A stretch of 64,000 nucleotides of DNA from Kribbella soli (GCF_004331345.1 NZ_SJJZ01000002.1:1550001-1614000), one strand, 5' to 3'. Shown: positions 52,659 to 61,623, counted from the stretch's first letter. Notes: generated by a model not told the origin, from the sequence alone. Numbers and translations: made by a program.

Positions 52659-54056
52659 TCAGCGAACGTACGCCTGGAGTTCGCGGATCAGCGCGGTCAG
52701 TACGGCCTTCGCGTCGCCGAACAGCATTGCGGTGCGTGGGTTGGTGTAGAGCTCGTTGTCGACTCCGGCGTACCCGTGCCCGAGCGACCGCTTGACCACG
52801 ATCACGCTGCGGGCCTTGTCCACGTCCAGGATCGGCATTCCGGACACAGCATTACCCGGTCGGCGGGCGGCCGGATTGGTCACGTCGTTCGCGCCGACGA
52901 CCAGGACGACGTCGGTCGCCGCGAACTGCGGGTTGATCTCGTCCAGGTCCTTGAGCTGCGGGTACGGCGCGTTCGCCTCGGCCAGCAGCACGTTCATGTG
53001 CCCGGGCATCCGGCCGGCCACCGGGTGGATGCCGTAACTGACATCCGCACCGTGCTCGGTCAGCGCTTGGGCGAGCTCCACCACCTCGTGCTGGGCCTGC
53101 GCGGCCGCGAGGCCGTAACCAGGAACGATGACGACCTTCCCGGCGTACGCCAACTGCAGCGCGGCGTCATCGGCAGTCACGGTGCGGACTGTGCCGGTCG
53201 CCGCGATGGCTGGCGCAGTCTGCTCGTCACCCGTCCCGAAGCCGCCGGCGACGATGCTCAGCAGCGAGCGGTTCATGGCGACGGCCATCAGCTTGGTCAG
53301 GATGCCGCCGGCCGCGCCGACGAGCGCGCCCGCGATGATCAGCGGCGTACTGCCGATCACGAACCCGGCCATGGCCACAGCTGTGCCGGTGCAGGCGTTC
53401 AGCAGGGAGATCACCACCGGCATATCGGCGCCGCCGATCGGCAGCGTCATCAGTACACCGATGACCAGAGCGGTACCGGTCAGAACACCGAGCGTTCCCA
53501 GTCCGCCGATGCGGGCCGTGTAAAGGACACCGGCGCCCAGGGCAGTCAGGGCGAGCAACAGGTTGAGCGCACGGCTGCCCCGGAACGTCAGTGGACGACC
53601 TGGTACGACGCCGGCAAGCTTGCCCGCGGCAACCAGGGATCCCGAGAACGTGATCGCGCCGATCAGCACGTCCAGGAACGTGGTGAGTGTCGTGCTGATC
53701 GCCTCGTCAGCCGCTCCAGGGAGTGCGTCGGTAAACGCGATCAGGGCCGCCGCGCCACCGCCCACCGCGTTGAACAAACTGACCAGCTGCGGCATCGCGG
53801 TCATCTTCACCCGCCGCGCGGCGACGAGTCCTGCCATTGCCCCGGCGAGTACGCCGACGGCGAGAACAACCGCGGCGGTGGCCGTGATCGTTCCGTCGTC
53901 GACCAGCACGACGACGGTCAGTGCGATCGCGACCGCCATCCCGAACGCGGACAGTTGGTTGCCCCGTCGCGCGGTCGCCGGCGAATTCATCAGATGCAAA
54001 CCGAGCACGAAGCAGACCGCCGTACCCAGATAGAGAAGGTGCGTCGTGGTGTTCAT
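52659..54056 (-). CDS. pntB: NAD(P) transhydrogenase beta subunit
   Basis: 465 residues, full family length. Eight or nine helices in the first 280 residues, then the NADP-binding domain with VVIVPGYGLAAAQAQHEVVE, SYGIHPVAGRMPGHMNVLLA, VVLVGANDVTNPAA and RSVIVVKRSLGHGYAGVDN. Uses the proton gradient to drive hydride transfer between NADH and NADP+. Last gene of the operon with an alcohol dehydrogenase. Convergent with the Rv0079-like gene, 6 bp apart. Confidence 0.95.
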   Translation of the reverse strand: MNTTTHLLYLGTAVCFVLGLHLMNSPATARRGNQLSAFGMAVAIALTVVVLVDDGTITATAAVVLAVGVLAGAMAGLVAARRVKMTAMPQLVSLFNAVGGGAAALIAFTDALPGAADEAISTTLTTFLDVLIGAITFSGSLVAAGKLAGVVPGRPLTFRGSRALNLLLALTALGAGVLYTARIGGLGTLGVLTGTALVIGVLMTLPIGGADMPVVISLLNACTGTAVAMAGFVIGSTPLIIAGALVGAAGGILTKLMAVAMNRSLLSIVAGGFGTGDEQTAPAIAATGTVRTVTADDAALQLAYAGKVVIVPGYGLAAAQAQHEVVELAQALTEHGADVSYGIHPVAGRMPGHMNVLLAEANAPYPQLKDLDEINPQFAATDVVLVVGANDVTNPAARRPGNAVSGMPILDVDKARSVIVVKRSLGHGYAGVDNELYTNPRTAMLFGDAKAVLTALIRELQAYVR

Positions 54057-54349
54057 CGTTGACCCTTCGGCTTCGCGTGGAACATCTCGAGCATCCGGTC
54101 GGTGACGACGTACCCGCCGACCACGTTCGCGGCCGCGAACGCCGCGGCAACGAACAGCAGCACGTAGCCGATCGTGGTGTCGATGCTTGCGGCGATGATC
54201 ATCACGCCGATCACCACCACGCCGTGGATCGCGTTCGCGCCGGACATCAGCGGGGTGTGCAGGGTGGCCGGGACCTTCGAGATGACCTCGAACCCGACCA
54301 GCACGCTGAGCACGAAGACCGTGATGTCAGCAAGCAGAACAGCTGTCAT
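54053..54349 (-). CDS. pntA2: NAD(P) transhydrogenase alpha2 (membrane) subunit
   Basis: 98 residues from ATG 54349. Three helices with the family motif STLHTPLMSGANAIHG present as PATLHTPLMSGANAIHGVVV and GGYVVTDRMLEMF near the end. Overlaps both neighbours by 4 bp. Splitting of the alpha chain into two genes is the usual actinobacterial arrangement. Confidence 0.95.
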   Translation of the reverse strand: MTAVLLADITVFVLSVLVGFEVISKVPATLHTPLMSGANAIHGVVVIGVMIIAASIDTTIGYVLLFVAAAFAAANVVGGYVVTDRMLEMFHAKPKGQR

Positions 54350-55428
54350 GACACTGCCTCCTTCGTACGCACGAGCAGGCCGGCCGTGACCTCGTCTTCG
54401 GGATCGAGTACGACGGAACCGTCGTGGATCAGGTGCTCGAGCAAGGCCGCGACGTTGCGCGCCCACGCGGACGACGCGGCACGTGGAACCTGCGCCGGGA
54501 GATTGCCGGCGCCGAGCACGACGACACCGTTCTCGGTCTCCGTCCGGCTGCCCGGCACCGAACCCGCCACATTGCCGCCCAGCGGACCAGATGCCAGGTC
54601 GACGACGACCGAACCGGGCGCTAGCGCCGCTAACGCTTCGGCAGGTACCAACGCCGGCGGACGGTGTCCCGGCACCTGAGCGGTCGTGATGACGACGTCG
54701 AAGTCCCGGATCGCGTCCACCAGAGCCTTCTGCTGCTCCGCCTGTTCGTCCGCGGTCAGCGTCCGCGCATAGCCGCCCTCCCCTTCGGCTGTGACCTTCA
54801 GATCCAGTACGGCGGCACCGGTCGAGGCGATGTCGGCGCGTGCAGCCGCGCGGACGTCGTACCCGGTCACCAGCGCGCCGAGGCGCCGCGCCGTACCGAT
54901 CGCCTGCAGCCCCGCGACTCCCCCACCGAGGACGAGCACCTTGGCCGGACGTACCGTCCCGGCCGCGGTCATCATCATCGGGAAGAAGCCGCCGAAGGTG
55001 TCCGCGGCGAGTACTGCGGCCTTGTATCCGGCCACGTTGGCCTGCGAGGTGAGCACGTCCATCGACTGCGCCCGGCTGAGGGTGCGCGGTAGCCCTTCGA
55101 AGCTGAGCGCCGTAACCTCCGACAGTTCCTCAGGAGCTTCATACGGGCCGAGCAGACCGATCACGATCTGACCGGCGCGCAGTCGCTGACAGTCCGGTCG
55201 GTGGATGACCGCCAGGATGTCCGGCTGTGTGAAGACCTCCAGCCGATCCCCGACGCGCGCGCCGGCCGCGACGTACGCCTCGTCCGGAAAACCGGCCCTG
55301 CGTCCCGCACCGGCCTCGACGACCACGTCGAGGCCGATCCGGCGCAGCCGCCCCACCACTTCGGGTGTGACGGCTACGCGGCTCTCGTGCCACTCGGTCT
55401 CGGCCGGGCAGCCGATCAGCAGGTTCAT
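54346..55428 (-). CDS. pntA1: NAD(P) transhydrogenase alpha1 (NAD-binding) subunit
   Basis: 360 residues. Alanine dehydrogenase-like: ESRVAVTPEVVGRLRRIGLD, the mobile-loop region SRAQSMDVLTSQANVAGYKA, NAD site VLVLGGGVAGLQAIGTARRL with YDVRAA, and TTAQVPGHRPPALVP. ATG overlaps the dehydrogenase stop by one base (TGATG), tightly coupling it to the alcohol dehydrogenase. Confidence 0.95.
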   Translation of the reverse strand: MNLLIGCPAETEWHESRVAVTPEVVGRLRRIGLDVVVEAGAGRRAGFPDEAYVAAGARVGDRLEVFTQPDILAVIHRPDCQRLRAGQIVIGLLGPYEAPEELSEVTALSFEGLPRTLSRAQSMDVLTSQANVAGYKAAVLAADTFGGFFPMMMTAAGTVRPAKVLVLGGGVAGLQAIGTARRLGALVTGYDVRAAARADIASTGAAVLDLKVTAEGEGGYARTLTADEQAEQQKALVDAIRDFDVVITTAQVPGHRPPALVPAEALAALAPGSVVVDLASGPLGGNVAGSVPGSRTETENGVVVLGAGNLPAQVPRAASSAWARNVAALLEHLIHDGSVVLDPEDEVTAGLLVRTKEAVS

Positions 55429-56441
55429 CAGAACTGGAAGACGACACGGGCCGGGATGTCACCGGCCAGGACGTCGGTGATCGCCTGGTTGACGTCGTCG
55501 AGCTTGCGGTCGACAGCGATGACCCGGGTCCGTCCCGCGGCGTGCAGGGCGAACACGTCGGCGAGATCGTTGCGCGTACCAACGATCGAACCAATCACGC
55601 TCTTCCCGTTCAGCACGGTGTCGAAGATCGGCAGACTCATCGCACCGTCGTCCGCGGGCAACGCCACGCAGACGAGACGCCCACCACGGCGCAGCGACTG
55701 GAACGCCTGATCGAACACCCGCGGGTTCACGGCCAGTACGACGGCCACATCGGCACCACCGAGGGCCTGGATCGCCTCCACCGGATCTGTCTTCGCCGCG
55801 TTCACGACGTGGTCTGCGCCGAGCTCCGTGGCCATCTTCAGCTTGCTGTCCTCGATGTCGACGCCGATGGTGATGCCGCCCACGATCCGCGCGTACTGCA
55901 GGGCCAGGTGTCCCAGTCCCCCGACGCCGAAGATCGCGACCGTCTCGGCCGGCACCACATTGGCCACCCGGATCGCCTTGTACGTCGTCACTCCGGCACA
56001 CGTCAGCGGTGCGGCGTCCCGTGACGAAATACCGTCCGGCACCAGGGTCGCAAAGGCCGCGGGTACGACGGCGTACTCGGCGAAGCTGCCGTTCACCGAA
56101 TACCCCGAGTTGCGCTGCTCCAGGCACAGGGTTTCCCAGCCGCTGATGCAGTACTCGCACTTGCCACACGCGTAGCCCAGCCAGGCGATCGCGACGCGGT
56201 CGCCGACGGTGCGTTCGGTCACGTCGGCGCCCAACCGCTCCACCACACCGATCCCTTCGTGCCCCGGGACGAACGGCGGCGTCGGCTTCACCGGCCAGTC
56301 CCCATGAGCGGCATGGATGTCGGTGTGACACAGTCCGCTGGTCTCCATCCGGACCAGGACCTCGCCCGGGCCAGGCTCGGGGATCGGCAGCTCCTGGATC
56401 TCGAGAGGCTTGCTGAAGTCGGTGACGACCGCTGCTTTCAT
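55428..56441 (-). CDS. Zinc-dependent alcohol dehydrogenase (AdhP type)
   Basis: 337 residues from ATG 56441 after GAAAGGACAG. Catalytic zinc ligands in SGLCHTDIHAAHGDW and PGHEGIGVVERLG, structural zinc site CGKCEYCISGWETLC and NAD site IFGVGGLGHLALQYA. The frame is open upstream through the DUF779 gene with no stop, so a fused 460-residue product is also possible. Interconverts ethanol and acetaldehyde; placed directly ahead of transhydrogenase, it could balance NADH and NADPH while disposing of reducing power. Confidence 0.92.
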   Translation of the reverse strand: MKAAVVTDFSKPLEIQELPIPEPGPGEVLVRMETSGLCHTDIHAAHGDWPVKPTPPFVPGHEGIGVVERLGADVTERTVGDRVAIAWLGYACGKCEYCISGWETLCLEQRNSGYSVNGSFAEYAVVPAAFATLVPDGISSRDAAPLTCAGVTTYKAIRVANVVPAETVAIFGVGGLGHLALQYARIVGGITIGVDIEDSKLKMATELGADHVVNAAKTDPVEAIQALGGADVAVVLAVNPRVFDQAFQSLRRGGRLVCVALPADDGAMSLPIFDTVLNGKSVIGSIVGTRNDLADVFALHAAGRTRVIAVDRKLDDVNQAITDVLAGDIPARVVFQF

Positions 56442-56810
56442 GACTGTCCTTTCAGATACACGCGTGATGGATTCGGGGACACAGCTGGCGGAGCGCGTGA
56501 CGAAATGCCCTCCGAGCCCAGCAGGAAGGGAGAATCCCTCCGGCCCGCCGGGCGCAACGTCGAGCAGGAAGGTCGTCTCACCCCAGGCCTGGTCGAGGTG
56601 CCGGTCGATGTAGAACGGGCTGCCCTCGACCTCACCGAGCAGAACGTCACCGGGGCCTACCAGGAACTCGTGTTCCGGGTAGCACATCGGCGTACTTCCG
56701 GCGCAACAGCCGCCGGACTGGACGAACATCACCGGCGCGCCGCGGCTGTCGCTCAGATGACGGATCGCCTCGCGAGCAACCGCGGTGGCCGTGATCCGGA
56801 TGCTTGGCAT
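56442..56810 (-). CDS. DUF779 protein, lacking its own stop codon and in frame with the alcohol dehydrogenase
   Basis: 123 codons from ATG 56810 after AAGGAGGACCC. Matches DUF779 (for example Rv0459): FVQSGGCCAGSTPMCYPEHE, FLVGPGDVLLGEVEGSPFYI and FLLDVAPGGPEGFSLPAG. Family members accompany aldehyde dehydrogenases. The expected stop after FVTRSASC is absent and the frame continues directly into the dehydrogenase ATG, so it is made either as an amino-terminal fusion or as a mix with internal initiation. Listed separately because the two parts are different families. Confidence 0.82.
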
Positions 56811-56875
56811 CGGGTCCTCCTTCAGCTCGACGGGCCTTTCCCCTTTGAGCCAACGCCTGCCCGGCCGACACCCAT

Positions 56876-56890
56876 AGGGCCGAAAGACCT
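56876..56890. promoter_or_regulatory. Operator before the DUF779/alcohol dehydrogenase/pnt operon
   Basis: AGGGCCGAAAGACCT, 12/15, centred 73 bp before the ATG at 56810. Embedded in the module shared with the aldehyde dehydrogenase promoter. Confidence 0.55.
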
Positions 56891-56935
56891 CACTGCCGGA
56901 GTGACCCCTGTGATCCGGACGACATGCGAGACCGA

Positions 56936-56973
56936 GGGTCCAAAGGTCCCGCATCGCAGGGACCGAACGGCAG
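56936..56973. promoter_or_regulatory. Operator pair before the flavodoxin operon
   Basis: GGGTCCAAAGGTCCC (56936-56950, 12/15) and GGGACCGAACGGCAG (56959-56973, 11/15), centres 23 bp apart, 63 bp before the ATG at 57029. Confidence 0.6.
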
Positions 56974-57028
56974 GTGTGCGCGCCCGCCGAACAGCCGATG
57001 CTCGAAGGAGAGCAGCTCAGGAGGAGGC

Positions 57029-57151
57029 ATGAGGCACAAGCCTGTGGCGCTGATGCTGTTCGGCTGGGGCTTCTGGCTCTGGTGCATCCCCGCCCTGGCC
57101 TTCGCCATACCAGCGGCCCGTCACACCTTCGGGGATCCAAGGAGCATCTGA
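57029..57151 (+). CDS. Small hydrophobic protein ahead of the flavodoxin gene
   Basis: 40 residues from ATG 57029 after CAGGAGGAGGC, an excellent ribosome site. One helix (VALMLFGWGFWLWCIPALAF) rich in Trp. The stop overlaps the flavodoxin ATG (TGATG), so the two are translationally coupled. No family recognised; may dock the flavodoxin to the membrane, which is a guess. Confidence 0.6.
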   Translation: MRHKPVALMLFGWGFWLWCIPALAFAIPAARHTFGDPRSI

Positions 57152-57648
57152 TGTCCAAGAACGTACTGGTCGCCTACGCCACCAAGATGGGCGCGACCGC
57201 GAGCATCGCCGCCGCCGTCGGAGCCGAACTCCGCGCCGCGGGTATCCAGGTCGACGTCCACGAGATCGGAGCGGTTCAAGCCGTCACGCCGTACGACGCC
57301 GTCGTCCTGGGCAGCGCGATCTACCAAGGCTGCTGGCTGCCCGAGGCGGTCCGCTTCCTCCGCCGGCACGAGCGCCAGCTCCGCACCCGCCAAGTCTGGC
57401 TCTTCCACTCCGGCCCGATCGGCGCCGGCCGCGACGAGGAGCAACCTGTCCCACCCGACGTGAACCGCCTGGCCCGCGCGTTCCACGCACCACCGATCAA
57501 AACCTTCGCCGGCAACCTCCAAGCGGACGCCGTCCTACACAACCACGACCTCGAACGCCTGGTCGGCGACTCCCGAGACTGGCGCGACATCCGCACCTGG
57601 TCCCACCACATAGCCACCACCCTCACAACCCCGGAACCCGCAACCTGA
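57151..57648 (+). CDS. Flavodoxin-domain protein (HemG/protoporphyrinogen oxidase-like)
   Basis: 165 residues. VLVAYATKMGATASIAAAVG is the phosphate-binding loop of flavodoxins (T-x-x-G-x-T/S). YDAVVLGSAIYQGCWLPEAV and VWLFHSGPIGAG resemble the flavin-ring loops of the HemG-type menaquinone-dependent enzymes. Binds FMN and carries electrons. Could accept electrons from PFOR or support heme synthesis without oxygen. Operator pair upstream. Confidence 0.82.
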   Translation: MSKNVLVAYATKMGATASIAAAVGAELRAAGIQVDVHEIGAVQAVTPYDAVVLGSAIYQGCWLPEAVRFLRRHERQLRTRQVWLFHSGPIGAGRDEEQPVPPDVNRLARAFHAPPIKTFAGNLQADAVLHNHDLERLVGDSRDWRDIRTWSHHIATTLTTPEPAT

Positions 57649-57756
57649 GCCACCGACGCGATCGACGACAACAACCACGCGGAACTCTTGCGGGCCGCGA
57701 CCGGGAATGCCGCCGCATCCTGGTGCCCGGGGTCACCTGGCACACATCATGGAATT

Positions 57757-58269
57757 GTGGACAGGACTCCGGTGCACGAGGAACTCGAGCGGGTTCGTGC
57801 CGATTTCCGCCAGCTGGTCGAGTCGGCCGACGACGAGGTACTGCAGAGGCAATCGAACGGCACGCGGTGGAACAACCGCCAACTGCTGTTTCACATGCTG
57901 CTGGGCTACCTGATCATGCGCGCGCTGCTCGGGCTGGTTCGTGTCTTCGGTCGGCTGCCCCGCGGAGCAAGTCGCGCGTATGCGCGCTTGCTGAATGCAG
58001 GAACCCGACCGTTCGACGAAGTCAACTTCCTCGGTTCGTACGCCGCCGGCCGCACGGTCAGCCCGGCTCGCATGGTCGTGATGTTCGACCATGTCGTCGA
58101 CAAGCTTCACCGGCGGCTCGACGCCGAAAGCGACGCAGACCTGGCACGGGGGATGCACTACCCGACCCGATGGGATCCGTTCTTCAAGGACTACATGACC
58201 CTGGCTGACGTCTATCACTTCCCGACCCAGCACTACGACTTCCACCGTGAGCAGCTCACGCTGGGCTGA
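57757..58269 (+). CDS. DinB-superfamily protein
   Basis: 170 residues from GTG 57757 (GTG 57772 is an alternative). Four-helix bundle pattern with RADFRQLVESADDEVLQRQS, WNNRQLLFHMLLGYLIMRAL and YHFPTQHYDFHREQL. The three metal histidines typical of the family are plausibly in LLFHML, DVYHFP and HYDFHR. Often thiol- or DNA-damage-related. No operator upstream. Confidence 0.7.
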   Translation: MDRTPVHEELERVRADFRQLVESADDEVLQRQSNGTRWNNRQLLFHMLLGYLIMRALLGLVRVFGRLPRGASRAYARLLNAGTRPFDEVNFLGSYAAGRTVSPARMVVMFDHVVDKLHRRLDAESDADLARGMHYPTRWDPFFKDYMTLADVYHFPTQHYDFHREQLTLG

Positions 58270-58271
58270 GG

Positions 58272-58611
58272 TCAGCAGCAGGTTTTCAGGTAGGCCTGGA
58301 GGTCGGACAGTGCCGTGGTTGCGCCGTCGCGGTCGGCTCGGTAGAGGACGGTTTTGCCTTCGCGGCGGGAGGTGACGATGCCGCCGCGGCGGAGGATGTC
58401 GAGTTGCTGGGAGGCGGTGGACTGGCCGATGCCGGCTTGGGCGGCGACCTCGTTGACGGAGAGTTCGGCGCCGCCGGGCGAACAGGAGAATGATGCGCTG
58501 GCGCGTCGGGCTCGACAGGGCCTTCAGAAACTCGTGGGTCGCGGCGCTCAGCTCGACGGCATCGGTGGGCGCGCACGACGGCCTGCTCTGTGTCTCCGCT
58601 TCCTGCGCCAT
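58272..58611 (-). pseudogene. ArsR-family transcriptional regulator, frameshifted
   Basis: From ATG 58611 the frame reads SAATHEFLKALSSPTRQRII then LLFAR, the first helices of ArsR regulators. It then goes out of frame at GCCCGGCGGCGCC (about 58469-58481). The next frame carries the whole winged helix: GAELSVNEVAAQAGIGQSTA, SQQLDILRRGGIVTSRREGK and TVLYRADRDG, ending in KTCC. Two missing bases or one extra base explain it. Intact it would have about 112 residues. The terminal Cys pair could be a metal or redox site. Faces the DinB gene end-to-end. Confidence 0.8.
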
Positions 58612-58739
58612 GCCGCGGAACGCCGGGCCCACCGTTGTGCCTCCGTTCACGAGGCTTTCGCCTCTACGCGCCATACCGGGGCGGGGCGACGGTGAAGGAG
58701 TTGGGACCGCGTTCCGACATGAGGCCCACGGAGGCGAAG

Positions 58740-60257
58740 ATGCACGTCCGCAAAGAAGGGTTCGACAATCTCAGTCCCGCCCAAACGCGCACTCGAGCGT
58801 TAGAAGCGGGGGCAGTCGCCGGGATGGCGGGCGTGGTCGCGGGCTGGCTGATTCCCCGGGGTCCCGTGACAACCGTTGAGGCGCTCATCACTGTGGTGGC
58901 GGCGCTTGCGGTCGGGTTCGCGGCCGGATGGCTGATGCGATCGCGTTGGGCCATGCTACTGGCGCCGGCGGTGTTCATGCTCGTATTCGAGCTGGCCCGG
59001 ATGCGTGTTCAGGGCCCAACTGTCGATGGCATCCGTCTCGACAACCTTTACGGCGTGATGGCACTGGTCGCCGGTCGGGGGGTCGACGCCCTCCTCGTGC
59101 TGCTGCCCATGGTCGTGGGTCTTGTCTACGGCATCGCGCTGGCGAAGCGGCTCCAAGGACCGCCGGAGCCGGTCCGCAAACGCCACTGGCTGCGCCGCGG
59201 TTTCCTCGCCCTTCCCACTCTGGCCGTCGTCGCGCTGGTTGCCGGCATCCTGCGGCCGGCCTCCACCGAAGCGATCCTCGGGGAGGACGGCGAACCACTG
59301 ACGGGCAGCGTCGCCGAGCTCGTCGATGTGCAGATCGGAGGACACGACCAGTCGATCATGCTGCGTGGCGTCTCCGCGCAGTCCCCCGTGCTCCTGTTCC
59401 TCGAAGGGGGTCCCGGCGGGACCGCACTCGGCCGAATCCGCAATTCCGGTGAGGACCTGGAACAGAACTTCGTCGTCGCCACCTGGGACCAACGCGGCAC
59501 CGGCAAGTCCTACGACGCGCTCGAGCCACGCTCGACCCTCACCGTGGAGCAGATGGTCGACGACACCTTGGCGGTCACCAACTATCTGCGCGACCGCTTC
59601 GACGAGCAGAAGATCTACCTGGTGGGGAGCTCATGGGGCACCATCATCGGCACGCTCGCAGTGCAGCGCTCACCTGAGCTGTTTCACGCCTACGTCGGGA
59701 CCGGTCAGATGGTGGACCCGTTCGAGACCGACAAGCTGATGTACGCCGAAAGCCTGGCCGACGCAGTGGCCAGCGGTGATGACGGCACGGCCGACACACT
59801 GCGTCAGCTCGGCGAGCCGCCGTACGCCGACACACTCGACTATCCCGTCGCGATCGCCTCGAATGCCAAGTGGATGGACTTCGAGCATGGCGAGGACTAC
59901 AACGCCGCCGCGGAGTACCCGGCCAGCCTGTTTGTCGGGGAGTACACGCTCGTCGAGCAGCTTCGCGGTATGGCCGCGATCGCCGAGACGTTCAACGTGC
60001 TCTACCCCCAGCTCAGCAACAGTGACTTCCGTGTCGACGTGCCGCGCCTCGGCGTCCCGGTCTACCTCGTGGAGGGCAGCCACGAGGCCGCCGGCCGCGA
60101 AACCCTGGCGCGTGAGTGGTTCAACCTCATCTCGGCACCCAGCAAGAAGTACGTGGTCTTCGAGAGCTCAGGACACACCCCGCCGTTCGACGAGCCCGGC
60201 CGCTTCGCCGTCCTCATGGACGACGTTCGCATCGCCGCAGCGACTGCGGCTGGTTAG
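58740..60257 (+). CDS. Alpha/beta hydrolase (S33 peptidase-like) with membrane amino domain
   Basis: 505 residues from ATG 58740, placed after GGAGGCGAAG; in-frame starts at 58692 or 58719 are possible. Residues 20-150 hold four hydrophobic helices. Then a hydrolase domain: LLFLEGGPGGTALGRI (oxyanion loop HGGPG-type), WDQRGTGKSYD, nucleophile VGSSWGTIIGTLAV and His in SSGHTPPFDEPGRF. This set is that of proline iminopeptidase-like enzymes. Probably acts on peptides or esters at the membrane. Outside the operator-bearing region. Confidence 0.82.
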   Translation: MHVRKEGFDNLSPAQTRTRALEAGAVAGMAGVVAGWLIPRGPVTTVEALITVVAALAVGFAAGWLMRSRWAMLLAPAVFMLVFELARMRVQGPTVDGIRLDNLYGVMALVAGRGVDALLVLLPMVVGLVYGIALAKRLQGPPEPVRKRHWLRRGFLALPTLAVVALVAGILRPASTEAILGEDGEPLTGSVAELVDVQIGGHDQSIMLRGVSAQSPVLLFLEGGPGGTALGRIRNSGEDLEQNFVVATWDQRGTGKSYDALEPRSTLTVEQMVDDTLAVTNYLRDRFDEQKIYLVGSSWGTIIGTLAVQRSPELFHAYVGTGQMVDPFETDKLMYAESLADAVASGDDGTADTLRQLGEPPYADTLDYPVAIASNAKWMDFEHGEDYNAAAEYPASLFVGEYTLVEQLRGMAAIAETFNVLYPQLSNSDFRVDVPRLGVPVYLVEGSHEAAGRETLAREWFNLISAPSKKYVVFESSGHTPPFDEPGRFAVLMDDVRIAAATAAG

Positions 60258-60335
60258 GTTGGAGGAGCATCGGAAGCCACCACGCCCAACTGAGGGCGAA
60301 GGCCAGCAAGAAACAGCACCACACGACCTCTCGCA

Positions 60336-61223
60336 TCACCGGACCTCAACCGCACCTGCCGCGGGGCTCACCCTGGCGCTCCGCAGAAGGAGCACCAAAG
60401 CCATGAGCGCGATGACGAACAGAACGCCCAAGGGCGCCATGACCGTCCAGCCAGGTTTGTGGCCTCGGCTGTCGGCCACAAACGGACCGACCAGAATCGG
60501 CAGGCACGTCAGTACAACCCAGCTGAGCTGAGCGGGAGCCGTGGCGTAGCCGACGGGGTGCCGGCGCAGTAACAGGACCCCACTGGCCAGGGCCGCAGGA
60601 AGAAAGAAGGCCAGATCCAGTACGTGGACCGGACTGGTCGGGACCTTCCATTCCGTCGCGCTGGTCGACGGATTTCCCGCCAGCAGGTCCGGCACGATCT
60701 CGCTCAGCCAAAGGACGGCGAACAGCGCCGCGACCACGATCAGGAACCAGGCTGGCAGCGGCTCTCCTCGATCCCGGAAATGTTCCTTCACGGATGCGGT
60801 GTCCAGCGTCGCCAGGCCGCCGATCATCGCGAACAGCGACAGACCGAGCACTGCGACCCACACCAGAAACAGCGGTCCGAAGTGAATCGAGAACGCGTAA
60901 ATCGCATAGTTGTAGACGGTGAACGCCACAAAACCCAGCCAGCACAGGTAGGCCCGCAAGGAACCGCGCGACGCCAACACCCCAAGCACGGCCGTTAGAG
61001 GCGCGACCAGGAAGAGGTTGACGATGTCCTGCGCGGTGGACGCATCAGCAAGCACGGCCGTCTCTTGGTGATAGATGCTGCCGGGGACTGCCAACCCCGC
61101 GACACTGCCCGCTGCTGCGAGCACTGCCGCGGTCACTGAAAGCCAAAGCCAGAGCCGGGACAGCTGCACCGAGGGCCGGCGATCCCCGACCGACTCACGT
61201 GTCCGGCCAGTCAGGCTAGTCAT
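60336..61223 (-). CDS. Multi-pass membrane protein of unknown function
   Basis: 295 residues with about eight predicted helices, for example LWLWLSVTAAVLAAAGSVAG, FLVAPLTAVLGVLASRGSLR and VMAPLGVLFVIALMALVLLL. No motif tying it to a known transporter or enzyme. ATG at 61223 overlaps the stop of the coiled-coil gene upstream by 8 bp, so they are co-expressed. Confidence 0.65.
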   Translation of the reverse strand: MTSLTGRTRESVGDRRPSVQLSRLWLWLSVTAAVLAAAGSVAGLAVPGSIYHQETAVLADASTAQDIVNLFLVAPLTAVLGVLASRGSLRAYLCWLGFVAFTVYNYAIYAFSIHFGPLFLVWVAVLGLSLFAMIGGLATLDTASVKEHFRDRGEPLPAWFLIVVAALFAVLWLSEIVPDLLAGNPSTSATEWKVPTSPVHVLDLAFFLPAALASGVLLLRRHPVGYATAPAQLSWVVLTCLPILVGPFVADSRGHKPGWTVMAPLGVLFVIALMALVLLLRSARVSPAAGAVEVR

Positions 61224-61623
61224 CGTCGGGCTCTGGCCTCACCAGGTCATCTCGGGTCAGATTGCTGCGGTCATCGGCGGCCGAGAGTCGGTCGTCCTTC
61301 GAATCCACCCGGTCCATACCGGCTGACATCCTTGCCTTGTGTCCAGGGCTGTAGTCAGCGTCCCGGAGAAATGATTCCAGGCTGGCAGCCTTGTCGCGCT
61401 CATCGGCGACCGCGTCGCGGCCGTCAGCCGCCCTATCGCGCTCGTCGGCGGCCGCAAGGATGGCTTGATTCTCCTGGTCACGGCCCGCCTGCGCAGACTC
61501 CCCGGCCTCGACGGCTCTCTCACGCGTGTCCAACGCCGCCTCTCTCAAGTCAGCGTCGTGCTCGCGCTCATCGGCTCTACCTGAATCATCAGACCGCACT
61601 GAAGGTGTGGGTAGCTCGTCCAT
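61216..61623 (-). CDS. Charged repeat (coiled-coil) protein
   Basis: 135 residues from ATG 61623 after GAGGGAAGC. The middle is made of near-repeats of A-x-ERD-x-A: AADERDRAADGRDAVADERD follows ALDTRERAVEAGES. Alternating acidic and basic residues with a heptad rhythm predict a long helix or coiled coil. Similar ADERDRAA strings precede sensor domains in other actinobacteria. Function unknown. Confidence 0.6.
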   Translation of the reverse strand: MDELPTPSVRSDDSGRADEREHDADLREAALDTRERAVEAGESAQAGRDQENQAILAAADERDRAADGRDAVADERDKAASLESFLRDADYSPGHKARMSAGMDRVDSKDDRLSAADDRSNLTRDDLVRPEPDDD

